A program made the translations under genes and the position numbers. From positions 54,073,369 through 54,137,368 of the forward strand of contig OX442314.1 of the NCBI GenBank assembly GCA_949358305.1: a stretch of DNA of 64,000 nt, given 5' to 3'. The stretch's first letter is position 1. Every line of letters starts with the position of its first letter. This document shows positions 1-10,054 of this stretch, one piece after another. The stretch is from Strigamia acuminata. Lineage: Eukaryota > Arthropoda > Chilopoda > Geophilomorpha > Linotaeniidae. The notes beneath the pieces were generated by a model. That model had not been told where the DNA came from and made no database searches. It saw only the letters and a list, made by a program, of their open reading frames with translations.

Positions 1-146
1 TCCTTCAAATGAGGGGTTCCCGGAGTGAACATGAGGGGGTCAATTGGTGGGGAGCATATTAGTTAATTTTTGGGTGCAAACGGAAGAAAATGGGATTCAA
101 TAATTTATCTCCAATTTAAAGCATTTACATTTTTACATTATACCAG

Positions 147-1904
147 CAGTGACAATACAATGCCGGTAGCAAATACACCTCCTGTTGAAGAGATTATTGA
201 GTAAGTCAGAAATAATATCACATTTTAAATTTGACTACAAAAGGTTGTTCATTTAGTACTAACTCCGATGACGACTTGAGGCCTCCATTGCCTCTCCTTG
301 ATGATCCAAAGGAAGTTGTAAGAATTTTTTTTTATTTTTAAATTACCAGTATTTTTGAAATATCTATTACTACTAATCCAGCTATGCATTCATATTGATG
401 TAGCTAACTTCTGATGTCGTCCAAGAAGATTGTCAGAAGTGTGGTTTGGCAATAAACATTTCAGAGATGAAGGAGCATGTCAAGTTTTGCGTGCGGTAGA
501 GTTTCTTAAAGAGAGATTTCTTTCTATTGTTCTGACTGTAATTTGTTTACAGAGGTTCTACATCAGGCATGTCACCTCCACTAAACACAAGAAGGTAAAC
601 ACTAAGGGGTTTCATTAAATGAGCGATTATTGTGATTAGTTGATTATTGCAATAATCGTAATCACTCAATTATTGAGGGCCCAACAAAAATCTGATTATG
701 TTATTATTGCTCCGATAAGCGGAATTGTTTAAATTGTAACCTAAATACGTTGCAATTGTTTAAAAAAGTACCTACAAATAATAATAGCAACTACCTACTC
801 GTTTCATGTGTTCAGTTTAACCTAAACTGAGCAAACTTTGTTATATCATGACCTTGTGCAGTTGAAGCGGGTCTGGCGCCGCCATGTTAGTTTCAGTTGA
901 GACAGCACTTATAATCGGCCCAAGTCAGTAGATAATCATGGTTTGGGGTGATTACTTGATTAGTTGCTTAGTTGCTTATTTGATGAAATGATTACTCTCG
1001 GGATTGGTTGAATCCAGTCACATGACACATCAAGTAATCGACTAATCAAAGTAATCAAAGTAATCAACTAATCGCTCATTTAATGAAACCCCTTATCGAT
1101 TGATGACCATGGATTAGTGTAGACATAATGTTTTATATTTCTACATTTAACAGACAACTGTCTCCTACACATGCAAGTTTCAGGTAATTATTATTTAAAC
1201 ATGTTTTTTCACTAAAATTTGAAAAGTAAACGATACATTTTGTTGTTTACTTATTTAAAGATCGTCTAGATTATGCTCATCATCACTGACACCGTTGAAC
1301 TTAAGGTAAGCATTTAATAAAATAAAATTAAATCTTTTAAAGCAAAATAGCAAAGGTTTTTTCAAACTCAAACCTTTTATTTTGTTGTAAGTTATTGCTC
1401 AATGCTACTACCAAATGAATTTTTATAGAAAAAATTTAATGGACAGTTTCCTTGCACCACTTCAATTGATGAATTTTCTTAATATTTGATTGTTACAATC
1501 ATTTTTTAAAATAAAATTTTAGTTGGTTGTAGCACTGACTTGTGACCAAAAAGAAAAATGAAATTTAATTTTGATTCTATTTTTGTCAGTAGTTTTGCTG
1601 ATCCTGGTTCATCTAGTCCACCATCTCCGACTCCATCAAGTTCTGCGAGGTGATAATATTATTTATAAAACATATACAAAGAAATGGAGAAGAAATAGTC
1701 TACATTTTTATTATTATTGCTACAGTTATCATCGCCATTTCTATTCGCCGGCGTCTGCGACTGTGACAAGCTCTACAAGGTAAATAATAATTTAAAAAAT
1801 TAAAAAAGGAAAAATGAAAGGAAAATTATTGTTTCTAGAACTCAGGATACATCTGATGCACTTTCACTTCTGTTCTCACACCTGCCTGCAGCTAGTTTCC
1901 AGAG
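147..1904 (+). CDS. Host gene, exon block 1 with a Rad18-type (UBZ4) zinc finger (partial)
   Basis: Nine short exons read from splice signals and phase: 147-200, 257-317, 404-495, 553-594, 1154-1183, 1261-1305, 1590-1649, 1726-1779, 1839-1904. The third exon encodes C-x2-C-x11-H-x3-C (from CQKCG to HVKFC), the spacing of Rad18-type UBZ4 ubiquitin-binding fingers. The other exons encode Ser/Pro-rich linkers. Exons 4 to 9 are all multiples of three with the same phase (AG split before the last base). The first exon is entered through an acceptor, so the true start lies left of the window. Seeing the same exons again at 7834-9539, open in the same frames, is the main support. UBZ4 fingers bind ubiquitin in DNA-damage or ubiquitin signalling proteins; the role here is inferred from the finger only. 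Confidence 0.6.
605..1093. mobile_element. MITE with TA target-site duplication, inside an intron of exon block 1
   Basis: A 489-bp element with terminal inverted repeats that begin AGGGGTTTCATTAAATGAGC on the left and end with the reverse complement on the right. It is flanked by TA at 603-604 and 1094-1095. The interior is rich in ATTGATTA/TAATCAAT-like words and has no ORF. It is absent from the corresponding intron of exon block 2 (8308-8376), so it inserted after the block duplication or was lost from block 2. A TA duplication fits Tc1/mariner-type or similar transposases. Confidence 0.75.
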
Positions 1905-2464
1905 GTAAATAAGTGTGACAGAACTATGTCACAGCATCTAATAGCTTGAAGTGTTCTTCCAAATAATGAAATGTAAGGTGGAGTGAATGGAAAAGAATGT
2001 CCGTCCTTGTTGGTGGAATTCAATCAAGCGATTTTATTCATTTACGCCAAGTGGCGCTTAAACACTTAGCATCACAAAAAATGCTAATTACAATAAGGGA
2101 TGAAGTTTAAACAAATATGCGAATACGGTATTGCAAGCTTTACACCTCAGCTATGTAATTTAATACCATTTAGGTGCGGGTGTTGCTGGTAGGATCACAC
2201 AGATGTTTGCTTGTTAGAGAGAGCCACCCCCATGTTGGGTTGCATGGCAACGGTTAGAATGCACGTGGCGCTCATCTTGGGATCTCCCCCCCCCCTCTGT
2301 AAAATAGGGTTTATCGTACCCCTTTATATGCCTAAGAACTTGTTAGTGATGTTGCTCACGCCCTGTGTGTGACAGGTCGGTTGCTGGTGCGGCGTGCCTA
2401 ACTGGCACCCCTGCAACGGGTGATAGGATTCTCCAACCCCTAGACAACGATATTAAAGGCCAAC

Positions 2465-2635
2465 TGTGGTATTCTGATGTACATCTGCGCCACTAGATGG
2501 CGCTACGCGCGGTGACACCTGGCGCCGGTGTTTACCTGCGTTGATATTATTGAATAAAAGTTCAGTTATGTTTAGTACCTCAACCTACCTGCATACGTGT
2601 CCTTTATTTCTGATTGCTGAAGTTAGGATACGACA
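2465..2635 (+). repeat. 5' LTR of Gypsy element 1
   Basis: 171 bp, starts TGTGGTATTC and ends ATACGACA. It matches the copy at 7016-7186 except for at least one difference (GGCGCC here, GCCGCC there). It contains an AATAAAAG polyadenylation-like signal. Confidence 0.93.
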
Positions 2636-2767
2636 ATGGCGACGAGGATTTAAGCCAAGCGTGAATCCGCTCACATCTAATACTGGACTGGACATCAATC
2701 GTTTTGAGCGGTGTGAGTGTATTTGAAAGGTGGGCGTGGCACGCGAAAACGAGGATTTTTCACGAGA

Positions 2768-4205
2768 ATGGCCACCAATTTGAACTTACCATCGGTGGGA
2801 AACTTTGACATTTCGACGGGGAATTTGGATTACCGCTGGAAAAAGTGGAGTAAGGCATTCGAATATTATTTAGTTGCGGCAAGAGTCGGGGAAGCGCAGA
2901 AATTAGCCACGTTGCTACATCTCGCCGGGACTGACGTGCAGGACATTTACGACACGTTTGACGCCGCAAATAAAGTTACATATGATTTGACCTTGGCAGC
3001 TTTGAGTGTTTACTTCAATCCGCGGAAAAATCTCAGGTTTGAAAGGCATGTGTTCAGGCAACAGACACAGGAACTTGCCGAATTGATGGACGCTTTTGTG
3101 ACTCGATTAAAAACAATGGTTAAAAGCTGCGAGTTTGGAGTTTTAGAAGAGGATTTAATCGTCGACCAAGTGTTAGAAAAAGGCCGCGATAAAGGTTTGC
3201 GGCGGCGCTTGTTGCGCGAGACGGACCTGACCTTGGCGCAGTTGTTGACGTTGGCTCGGTCATCAGAGGCTAGCGAGCAGCACGCAACAGCGATGGAGCG
3301 TACGGCGACGGAAAACAACAAGGAAAACCTCATAAACCAACTCACGGGTGAGAAAAAACCATTTTTCAAAAATCGGGGCAAAAGTGGGCGTGGCACATTT
3401 CGCAAATCCAACGCGAAACCACAGAATGTGGATGACCGGCGAAATGATAAATTCCAGGCGGTGAAAGAGTGCTTTCGTTGCGGACACCGAGACCATTTGG
3501 CTAACGATTGCACCGTGGCAAAGAACAAAGAGTGTGGTTTTTGCCATAAAATTGGCCATTTCGCAAAGGTGTGCAGATTAAAAAGCGCCGGAGGTCGTGC
3601 ACGTGGCAAGGAGCGTGTCCAGTACGTCGGCGTGAACGAATACGACTACGACAGCGAGTATTCGTGCTGTATAACGTCTCACGAACGGAATAATGGCGTG
3701 ACGGTGAAGATCAAACAACAAGACGTAAGAGTTTTGATTGATTCCGGTTCATCGGTGAACACAGTGGGTCAGAAGACATGGACATTATTAAAAAGGAAAG
3801 GAATCAAATTAATACCGACGAAGACAAGACTGTTTGCGTATGGAGTGAGCGAGCCGCTAGTAGTTAGCGGTGAATTTAATACGCAAGTGCAAGCGGCTGG
3901 AAAATTAGTGAATGCGAGATTTTTAGTCGTTCCGTCGGGGAAAATGCCGTTATTATCTCGAAAAACATCCAAAGAGCTTGGATTATTGAAAATTGATGAA
4001 GAAATTGTGAATGAACTTGATAATGATGATATTTTGTTTGATAAGTCCATAGGGAAGCTGCGAAAGGACCTTGCCAACCGGATAACGAAATTTCGGGACG
4101 TTTTTAAAGGAATCGGAAAATTGAAGGAGTTTGAGCTGGAACTTTACATGGATTCGGACGTCCGCCCGGTGGCACAATCAGTCCGACGAATACCCTTTCA
4201 TATAT
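2768..4205 (+). pseudogene. gag-pro: Gag-protease and start of RT of Gypsy element 1
   Basis: The reading frame starts at the ATG at 2768 (MATNLNLPSV). Residues 1 to about 190 form a helical capsid-type Gag. Two CCHC zinc knuckles follow near residues 235-270: CFRCGHRDHLANDC and CGFCHKIGHFAKVC. An aspartic protease with the LIDSGSSV active site sits near residue 322. The frame then runs into the first residues of RT. Around 4200-4205 the frame is broken by what looks like an extra AT dinucleotide in CATATATTCG, and the rest of RT continues in the -1 frame. The gag frame itself ends at 4306. Because the break lies inside the RT domain, I read it as a mutation and not as programmed frameshifting. 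Gag forms the virus-like particle and the protease cuts the polyprotein. Confidence 0.85.
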
Positions 4206-6840
4206 TCGTAAGCAGTTGGACATTGAAATTGATAATCTTTTACAAGCAGATATCATCGAGCCAGTCACCGGGGCGACCGAGTGGGTTTCGCCCGTCGTGC
4301 CCGTGAAAAAGCCGGATGGCTCAATCAGATTGTGTCTCGACATGCGTGCCGTCAACGAGGCGGTGAAGAGGAACCGCCACCCGCTCCCCACGATGGAGGA
4401 GGTTTTGGATGAAATTGACGGTGCCGAGTTGATTTCAAAACTCGATTGTCGGCAGGGATATCTGCAAATACCTCTCAAACCAGATTCACGACGTTACACT
4501 GTGTTCGTGACACACAGGGGACTTTTCCGCTATAAGAGACTTTTCTTCGGAATTGCGAGCGCACCGGAGGAATACCAGCGGATAATTCAAAACATCTTGG
4601 CCGAGTGTGAGGGGACGAAGAATTCTCTTGACGACATCGTCGTGCACGGGAAAACAGTCGAGGAACACGACCAACGCTTTGAAAAAGTTCTCGAGACGTT
4701 GTCCCGTAATGGATTGACTCTGAACTTGAAAAAGTGCTGTTTTGGCGTGTCGAAAGTCACGTTTCTTGGACATGTGATTTCGAAAAGTGGCATTTCCGTC
4801 GCGGAATCAAAAGTTGAAGCGGTGCGGAATGCAGTTGCGCCAAAGAACGAGACAGAAATCCGAAGTTTCCTGGGCCTAATCAATTATTGTGCTCGGTATA
4901 TTCCGAACTTCGCGACTGAAGCGGAGCCATTACGATTAATGGCCAGGAAGGACGTCACTTTCGAATGGGGGAAACGTCAGAACGACGCATTTGAGAAATT
5001 AAAAGAACTTTTATGCAGCTCGGACGTTTTGGCATTTTTCCGCAAAAATGTCGAAACCGAATTAATCGTTGACGCGTCGCCGGTCGGTCTCGGCGCCGTC
5101 CTCACTCAACGTCAACCGGACAACCAGATGAAACCAATTGCGTTCGCCAGCCGAACGTTGTCGGACGTTGAACGACGATATTCTCAGACTGAGAAAGAAG
5201 GGCTCGCAGTCGTCTGGGGCTGTGAGCGCTTCAGAATGTATTTAATTGGCATGCCATTTCTCCTCATTACAGACCACAAAGCATTGGAAACCATCTACGG
5301 GACCAGGTCGAAGCCATCAGCCAGGATGGAAAGATGGGTGCTGAGATTGCAGCCATTCGAATTCACGATTCGTCACCGGCCGGGCAGCGCGAACATAGCG
5401 GACGCGCTGTCTCGTTTGGGAAAAAGTGTTTTTGGACGAACGGAGGGCCATGTGCGGTTTGTGGTGGAGAGTGCGCTGCCAAAAGCGATGACTTTACGAG
5501 AAGTTGAATTGGCGTCGAGAGCAGACGAAACCATTTGCGAGATTGATAAATGTTTGCGTGATGGAACCAAATTTAATAACAGTCTTCAAAAATTTCAGCT
5601 TATTAGAAGTGAATTGGCGATGAAAGACGGAGTTTTGCTTCGTGGGCCACGAATTGTGATGCCAGACTCGTTGCGAAGGAAGGTGGTCGAATTAGGACAC
5701 CAGGGTCACCAAGGCGTCGTCAGAACGAAGCAACGCCTACGTGAAAAGGTTTGGTGGCCTGGCCTGGACCACGACGTCGAGCGTGCGGTGCGGCAGTGCC
5801 ATGCTTGCCAGCATAGCAGCGCGACGGAGAAGCCGGAGCCGATCGTAAGCACGCCGTTGCCTAAAGGACCATGGCGGGAGCTGGCGATCGATATTTGCGG
5901 TCCATTCAAGGACGGCAATTCAATTGTCGTTCTTGTTGATTACTACTCGCGGTTTCCTGAGGTGCGAATTTTGAAGTCAACTACGTCGGAGGCGATAACA
6001 GTTTGGTTGCGCCGAGTTTTCGAGCGATGGGAAATTCCGGAATCGCTGACTTCGGATAACGGACCCCAGTTCGTGGCGGAACATTTTAGGGACTTTTTGG
6101 TCGAACATGGAGTCTATCATCGAAGGGTCACTCCATACTGGCCACAAGCCAACGGACAAGTTGAGAGATTGAATAAGTCATTTGTCAAGGCATTCCGATC
6201 GGCGGAAGTCGAGGGCAGGGACTGGAAAAAGGCACTAGGGACATTTTTACAATCTTACAGGAGCACGCCGCATCGTACGACCGGTGTGTCCCCGTACGAA
6301 TTGATGACGAACAGGAAAATGCGTACGAAGATTCCACAGGTGATGACCGAAGAGAAAGGGAAATTACATCGTTTGGTAAAAAAGAAGGATGCCGAAGAAA
6401 AAGACAAATCGAAGCGGTACGCGGATCAACGTCGCGGGAGCAAGGAAAGCGATATCCAACAAGGCGATAGAGTTTTAGTGGCAAAGTCAAGAACGCATAA
6501 ACTCGATCTCGCGTACGAACACGACCTGATGACGGTATTTCGGAAGAAGGGGAACTGTTTATTGCTGAAAACAAGCGACGGCAGGATTGTGAAGCGAAAC
6601 GTGACCAAAGTTAGGCGATATTTCCCAATGGATGATGACAACATTCCATTAGAGGCGGTACCAGTGCATCCGAGGCCAAATGCCCATTTGCAGCCTGGGC
6701 CACCACCAAGAGGCGTACCACGACGCGCGAGACTTAGGTTCGGGCCAGCTGTCGCCCCGAGGAAGTCCGAACGAAAGAGGAAAGCTCCGGAATACTTGGG
6801 CACGTACGATACGTCGGTACGTCGTAGGAGAGTAGTTTGA
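4206..6840 (+). pseudogene. pol: Pol (RT, RNase H, integrase) of Gypsy element 1
   Basis: Counting from residue 1 at 4216, the RT carries KLDCRQGY near residue 77 and an SLDD version of the YxDD catalytic box at 137-140. RNase H shows LIVDASPVGLGA and LLITDHKAL. Integrase has the HHCC finger (HQGHQG to CHACQ, about 495-535) and a DDE triad in AIDICGPF, SDNGPQF and QVERLNK (about 558, 613, 649). The C-terminal tail is basic. The stop TGA is at 6838-6840. Apart from the upstream frame break the domains look intact. The tyrosine of YxDD is replaced by serine. Element 3 also departs from tyrosine here (SIDD), which suggests a lineage trait. Confidence 0.88.
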
Positions 6841-7015
6841 TGTTGTCATGGAAGAGTACTAATATTTAACAAAAATATTGTTTGTGTAAAGTGTAAAAGT
6901 TCAGGCCTGGACGAAAATGTTATTGTGAATAATTCAAACTGTTAATATTTTTAATTAATTTATTTATTGTAAAGAAATATTTGTTACATGTTATTGTTTG
7001 AAAAAAAAAGAGTGA

Positions 7016-7186
7016 TGTGGTATTCTGATGTACATCTGCGCCACTAGATGGCGCTACGCGCGGTGACACCTGCCGCCGGTGTTTACCTGCGTTGATATTA
7101 TTGAATAAAAGTTCAGTTATGTTTAGTACCTCAACCTACCTGCATACGTGTCCTTTATTTCTGATTGCTGAAGTTAGGATACGACA
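7016..7186 (+). repeat. 3' LTR of Gypsy element 1
   Basis: 171 bp, near-identical to 2465-2635. It is preceded by a polypurine tract and followed by the CCAAC duplication. Confidence 0.93.
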
Positions 7187-7833
7187 CCAACAACCAGCAA
7201 TATGGTGTCTCTTGTCATTATTACGTACGTATGCATCCAAAACCAGGATAACTAGTCTCCGGGTTATCTTGGCCAAGACCATACCAGTCACATAATTGTT
7301 CTCTAAAATTACAAGGAATAAAATAATAACGGCAAAACATCTTCGTACACACACTCACGGTTTGTTGGCTCTAAGATGGCGTCACGTGAGCACAGATTTT
7401 GACAAGAGTAAACTCAATGCCAAAATCTCCTCAAACACACAGCAAGCTCAACACAGAGATCACTCCTTGAATTGACAGAACAAGCTCAATGTCAATTCTA
7501 CACCAAGGCTTTGATTACACTAACTTGTCAGTAATACAAAGAACAAACACAACCGCCTCTGGGTCGTGCGCACGATGTCTGTTAGGCACATGCAAAGGAA
7601 AGGAGGCTTCTCTCCCAATTCCCAAGATGCGCCTTGCAGGGTGATTGGTTGAGTTTGTTGCCAAGACAAACCTTAGCTCACAATATTACTTTGTCTAAAT
7701 AATATTGTGCTTTTACTTTTTTAAATAATTAGAAATACGGTGAGTTCTCAAATAAACATATTTGAGATCACCCCAATGGGGGTTCAATAATTTATCTCCA
7801 ATTTAAAGCATTTGCATTTTTATATTATATCAG

Positions 7834-9539
7834 TAGTGACAATACACTGCCGGCAGCAAATACACCTCTACCATGTCCTGTTGTAGAGATTATTAAGTAA
7901 GTCAGAAGTAATATCACATTTCAAATTTGACTACAAAAGGTTGTTCATTTAGTATTGACTCCGATGATGACTCGCTGCCGCCGTTTATCGACGCATTGCT
8001 TCCATTGCCTCAACTTCATGATACAACAGAAATTGTAAGAAGTTTTATTTTACTTTTAAATTTTGTTTTGAAATTTCTATTACCACTAACCCAGCTATGC
8101 TTTTATATTGATGTAGCTAACTTCTGATGTCGTCCAAGAAGTTTGCCAGAAGTGTGGTTTGGAAATAAACATTTCAGAGATGAAGGAGCATGTCAAATAT
8201 TGCACGCGGTAGAGTTTCTAAAAGGCAGATTTCTTTCTATTGTTCTGACTGTAATTTGTTTACAGAAGTTCTACGTCAGGCATGTCACCTCCACCAAACA
8301 CAAGAAGGTAAACAATGATTTTATAAATGAAAAGAATTAGTACAGACATAATGTTTTCTATTTCTACATTTAACAGACAACTGTCTCCTACACATGCAAG
8401 TTTCAGGTAATTATTATTTAAACACTTTTTTGTTCAAAAATTTGAAAATAAAACAATATATTTTGTGGTTTACTTATTTACGGATCGTCTAGATTACGCT
8501 CATCATCACTGTCGAACTTAAGGTAAGCATTTAATATTACTGTACTGTACTTTATTTAATTGAGCACTCCATGGAGTAAATACAGAAAAAAGGCAAATCA
8601 AACTGGGATTTATACATAGGGGTTAGATCATATGAGCACAAATCAATAGCGCACCCTATTTAAATTGGTTGCAGGGGAGCACGGGCTTATTTGTGCACCC
8701 AATTAAAAAATTTAAATATTAATATTAAATAATTAATTAAGTAATAATTAAATTAAATGTGCACGTCTTACGTGCGCACGTTTTAAATGCACACGATTGG
8801 TGCAAATGCGCACAAATGTCGGCAAAACGTTTTGCCTACGTGCCCTGGTATATGCGGTCTGGACACCCAGGCTACAAGAAGCCGCTTTTGCTTACAGAAC
8901 GATGCATGCATTAGGGGCTTCATGGTGCGGTTTAGAGATGGAGAGCTGACAGAGTTTGACTTTCTGAAGGCAATTGCGTACCGTGATTTCGCCCTATACA
9001 TATATCCATAAAATACACATTTTGCCCTATACATATATCCATAAAATACACTGAACGTCGTATGAACATTTTGGGTCAGTCTGACCAATGGGGTCGGATT
9101 GACAACTAGTGACAATAAATGTTATGCGGAAATGTTTGATATTCCAACAGTTATATCAGAATTTTTTTTTACATAAAGAAAAATGAAATTTAATTTTGAG
9201 TTTATTTTTACCAGTAGTTTTGCTGACCCTGATTCATCTAGTCTACCATCTCCGACTCCATCAAGTTCTGCTAGGTGATAATATTATTTATAAAACATAT
9301 ACAAAGAAATGGAGAAGAAATAGTCTACATTTTTATTATTATTGCTATAGTTATCGTCGCCATTTATATACATTTTGGCTGCCGTCTGCAACTGCGACAA
9401 GCTCAACAAGGTAAATAATAATATTTAAAATTTAAAAAAAAAAAGAAAAAGAAAGGATAATTATTGTTTCTAGAACTCAGGATACATCTGATGCACTTCC
9501 ACTTCTGTTCTCACCCCTGCCTGCATCTAGTCCCCAGAG
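7834..9539 (+). CDS. Host gene, exon block 2 with a second UBZ4-type zinc finger (partial)
   Basis: Exons matching block 1: 7834-7896, 7953-8034, 8117-8208, 8266-8307, 8377-8406, 8484-8522, 9215-9274, 9351-9410, 9474-9539. The zinc finger exon keeps C-x2-C-x11-H-x3-C (CQKCG to HVKYC). The exon phase into block 2 (7834) matches the phase leaving block 1 (1904), so one transcript could read both blocks and carry two fingers. The acceptor before exon 8484 reads ACGG where block 1 has AAAG, so this exon may be skipped (39 bp, in frame) or the copy may be decaying. Exon 2 is longer than in block 1 (82 against 61 bp) and adds an acidic/proline stretch. The downstream end is not identified. Confidence 0.55.
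8545..9060. repeat. Extra sequence in the block-2 intron, with a 33-bp direct duplication
   Basis: The intron between exons 8484-8522 and 9215-9274 is 692 bp, against 284 bp for its partner in block 1. The added part includes a short open stretch (about 8905-9008, encoding NDACIRGFMVRFRDGEL) preceded by an acceptor-like TTGCTTACAG. It also has a tandem duplication of GCCCTATACATATATCC (about 8991-9051). I found no inverted ends or target-site duplication, so its origin is unknown. Confidence 0.4.
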
Positions 9540-9610
9540 GTAAATCAGTGTGACAGAATTATGTCACAGCCAGTATTTTAATTTGATGCATGTTGGTCTT
9601 GGATGTGTTC

Positions 9611-9763
9611 AGGGCTGGACTGGGAACAAATTTATTGCCGGGAAATCTGGGTGTCCGGGCCACAATTAATGAAGTCGGGACAAGCCACAGCGGGCCGCGA
9701 CAAGCCACAGCGGCCACGGGCCACCGGGAAACTCTCGGTAGCCCGCTGGGCCAGTCCAGCACT
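9611..9763. mobile_element. Short palindromic MITE with a 10-bp target-site duplication
   Basis: 153 bp with imperfect inverted ends AGGGCTGGACTGG and (reverse) AGTGCTGGACTGG. It is flanked by direct repeats GGATGTGTTC at 9601-9610 and 9764-9773. The interior is GC-rich and contains repeated CAAGCCACAGCGG words. A 9 to 11-bp duplication suggests a MULE-type transposase, but the family is not recognised. Confidence 0.7.
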
Positions 9764-9773
9764 GGATGTGTTC

Positions 9774-10054
9774 CAGCATGATATTTCACTAGCTGCATTC
9801 AAAAACTCGTGTTTTGAGTGTATTTGGTGTTTGTGTTTTGGTTTGGTGATGTCATTTCCTCAAATGTTTGAGTTTTTGATCCAAAAACATGCCAAAACAC
9901 AAACACTTCAAAAGTAGTGTTTTAGCTGTGTTTAGGGAGGATTGTTTGTGTTTTGATTGTATTTGGAAAGCAGAAATTTTGTAAACACAAAAACTCCAAA
10001 TTTCGAACGTTTTAGCAAATAAGTGTTTTAGCCAGATTTTGTTTTTTTCATTAG
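9774..10054. other. Intergenic or intronic AT-rich stretch with AAACACAAA palindromic words
   Basis: Holds facing copies of GTGTTTTG/CAAAACAC words (about 9810-10030), suggesting a decayed hairpin element. No gene or defined boundary is seen. Confidence 0.4.

Larger units (their letters stand above)
2465..7186 (+). mobile_element. Gypsy (Ty3) LTR retrotransposon, element 1, near-complete
   Basis: A 4,722-bp element with both LTRs and a 5-bp target-site duplication CCAAC (2460-2464 and 7187-7191). A putative primer-binding site starting TGGCGACGAGG begins at 2637, one base after the 5' LTR. A polypurine tract (7001-7012) precedes the 3' LTR. Internal order is gag, protease, RT, RNase H, integrase, with no envelope or extra ORF. 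The LTRs are almost identical, so the insertion is recent, but a frameshift in RT breaks the reading frame near 4200. Confidence 0.93.
1991..7775 (-). repeat. Probable solo LTR (about 1.06 kb without the nested element), split by Gypsy element 1
   Basis: Read on the minus strand it starts TGGGGTGATCTC, close to the start of the solo LTR at 39628 (TGTGGTGATCTC). It is flanked by ATGG at 1987-1990 and 7776-7779, a 4-bp duplication like those of the other two large LTRs here (TTAT, TATT). Removing it leaves an intron sequence that matches the start of exon block 1 near position 90, which works as an empty site. A polyadenylation-like AATAAAA lies near its minus-strand 3' end. The terminus at 1991 does not end in the canonical CA, so that edge is uncertain. 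Confidence 0.5.

Noticed and set aside
4200-4306. Programmed frameshift between gag and pol in Gypsy element 1
   Set aside because: The break is inside the RT domain, with no slippery heptamer at the point and an AT repeat that explains a two-base gain.
8787-9011. A 74-codon frame in the block-2 intron
   Set aside because: Only its second half looks protein-like, no donor or start could be supported, and block 1 lacks it; recorded only as an intronic insert.
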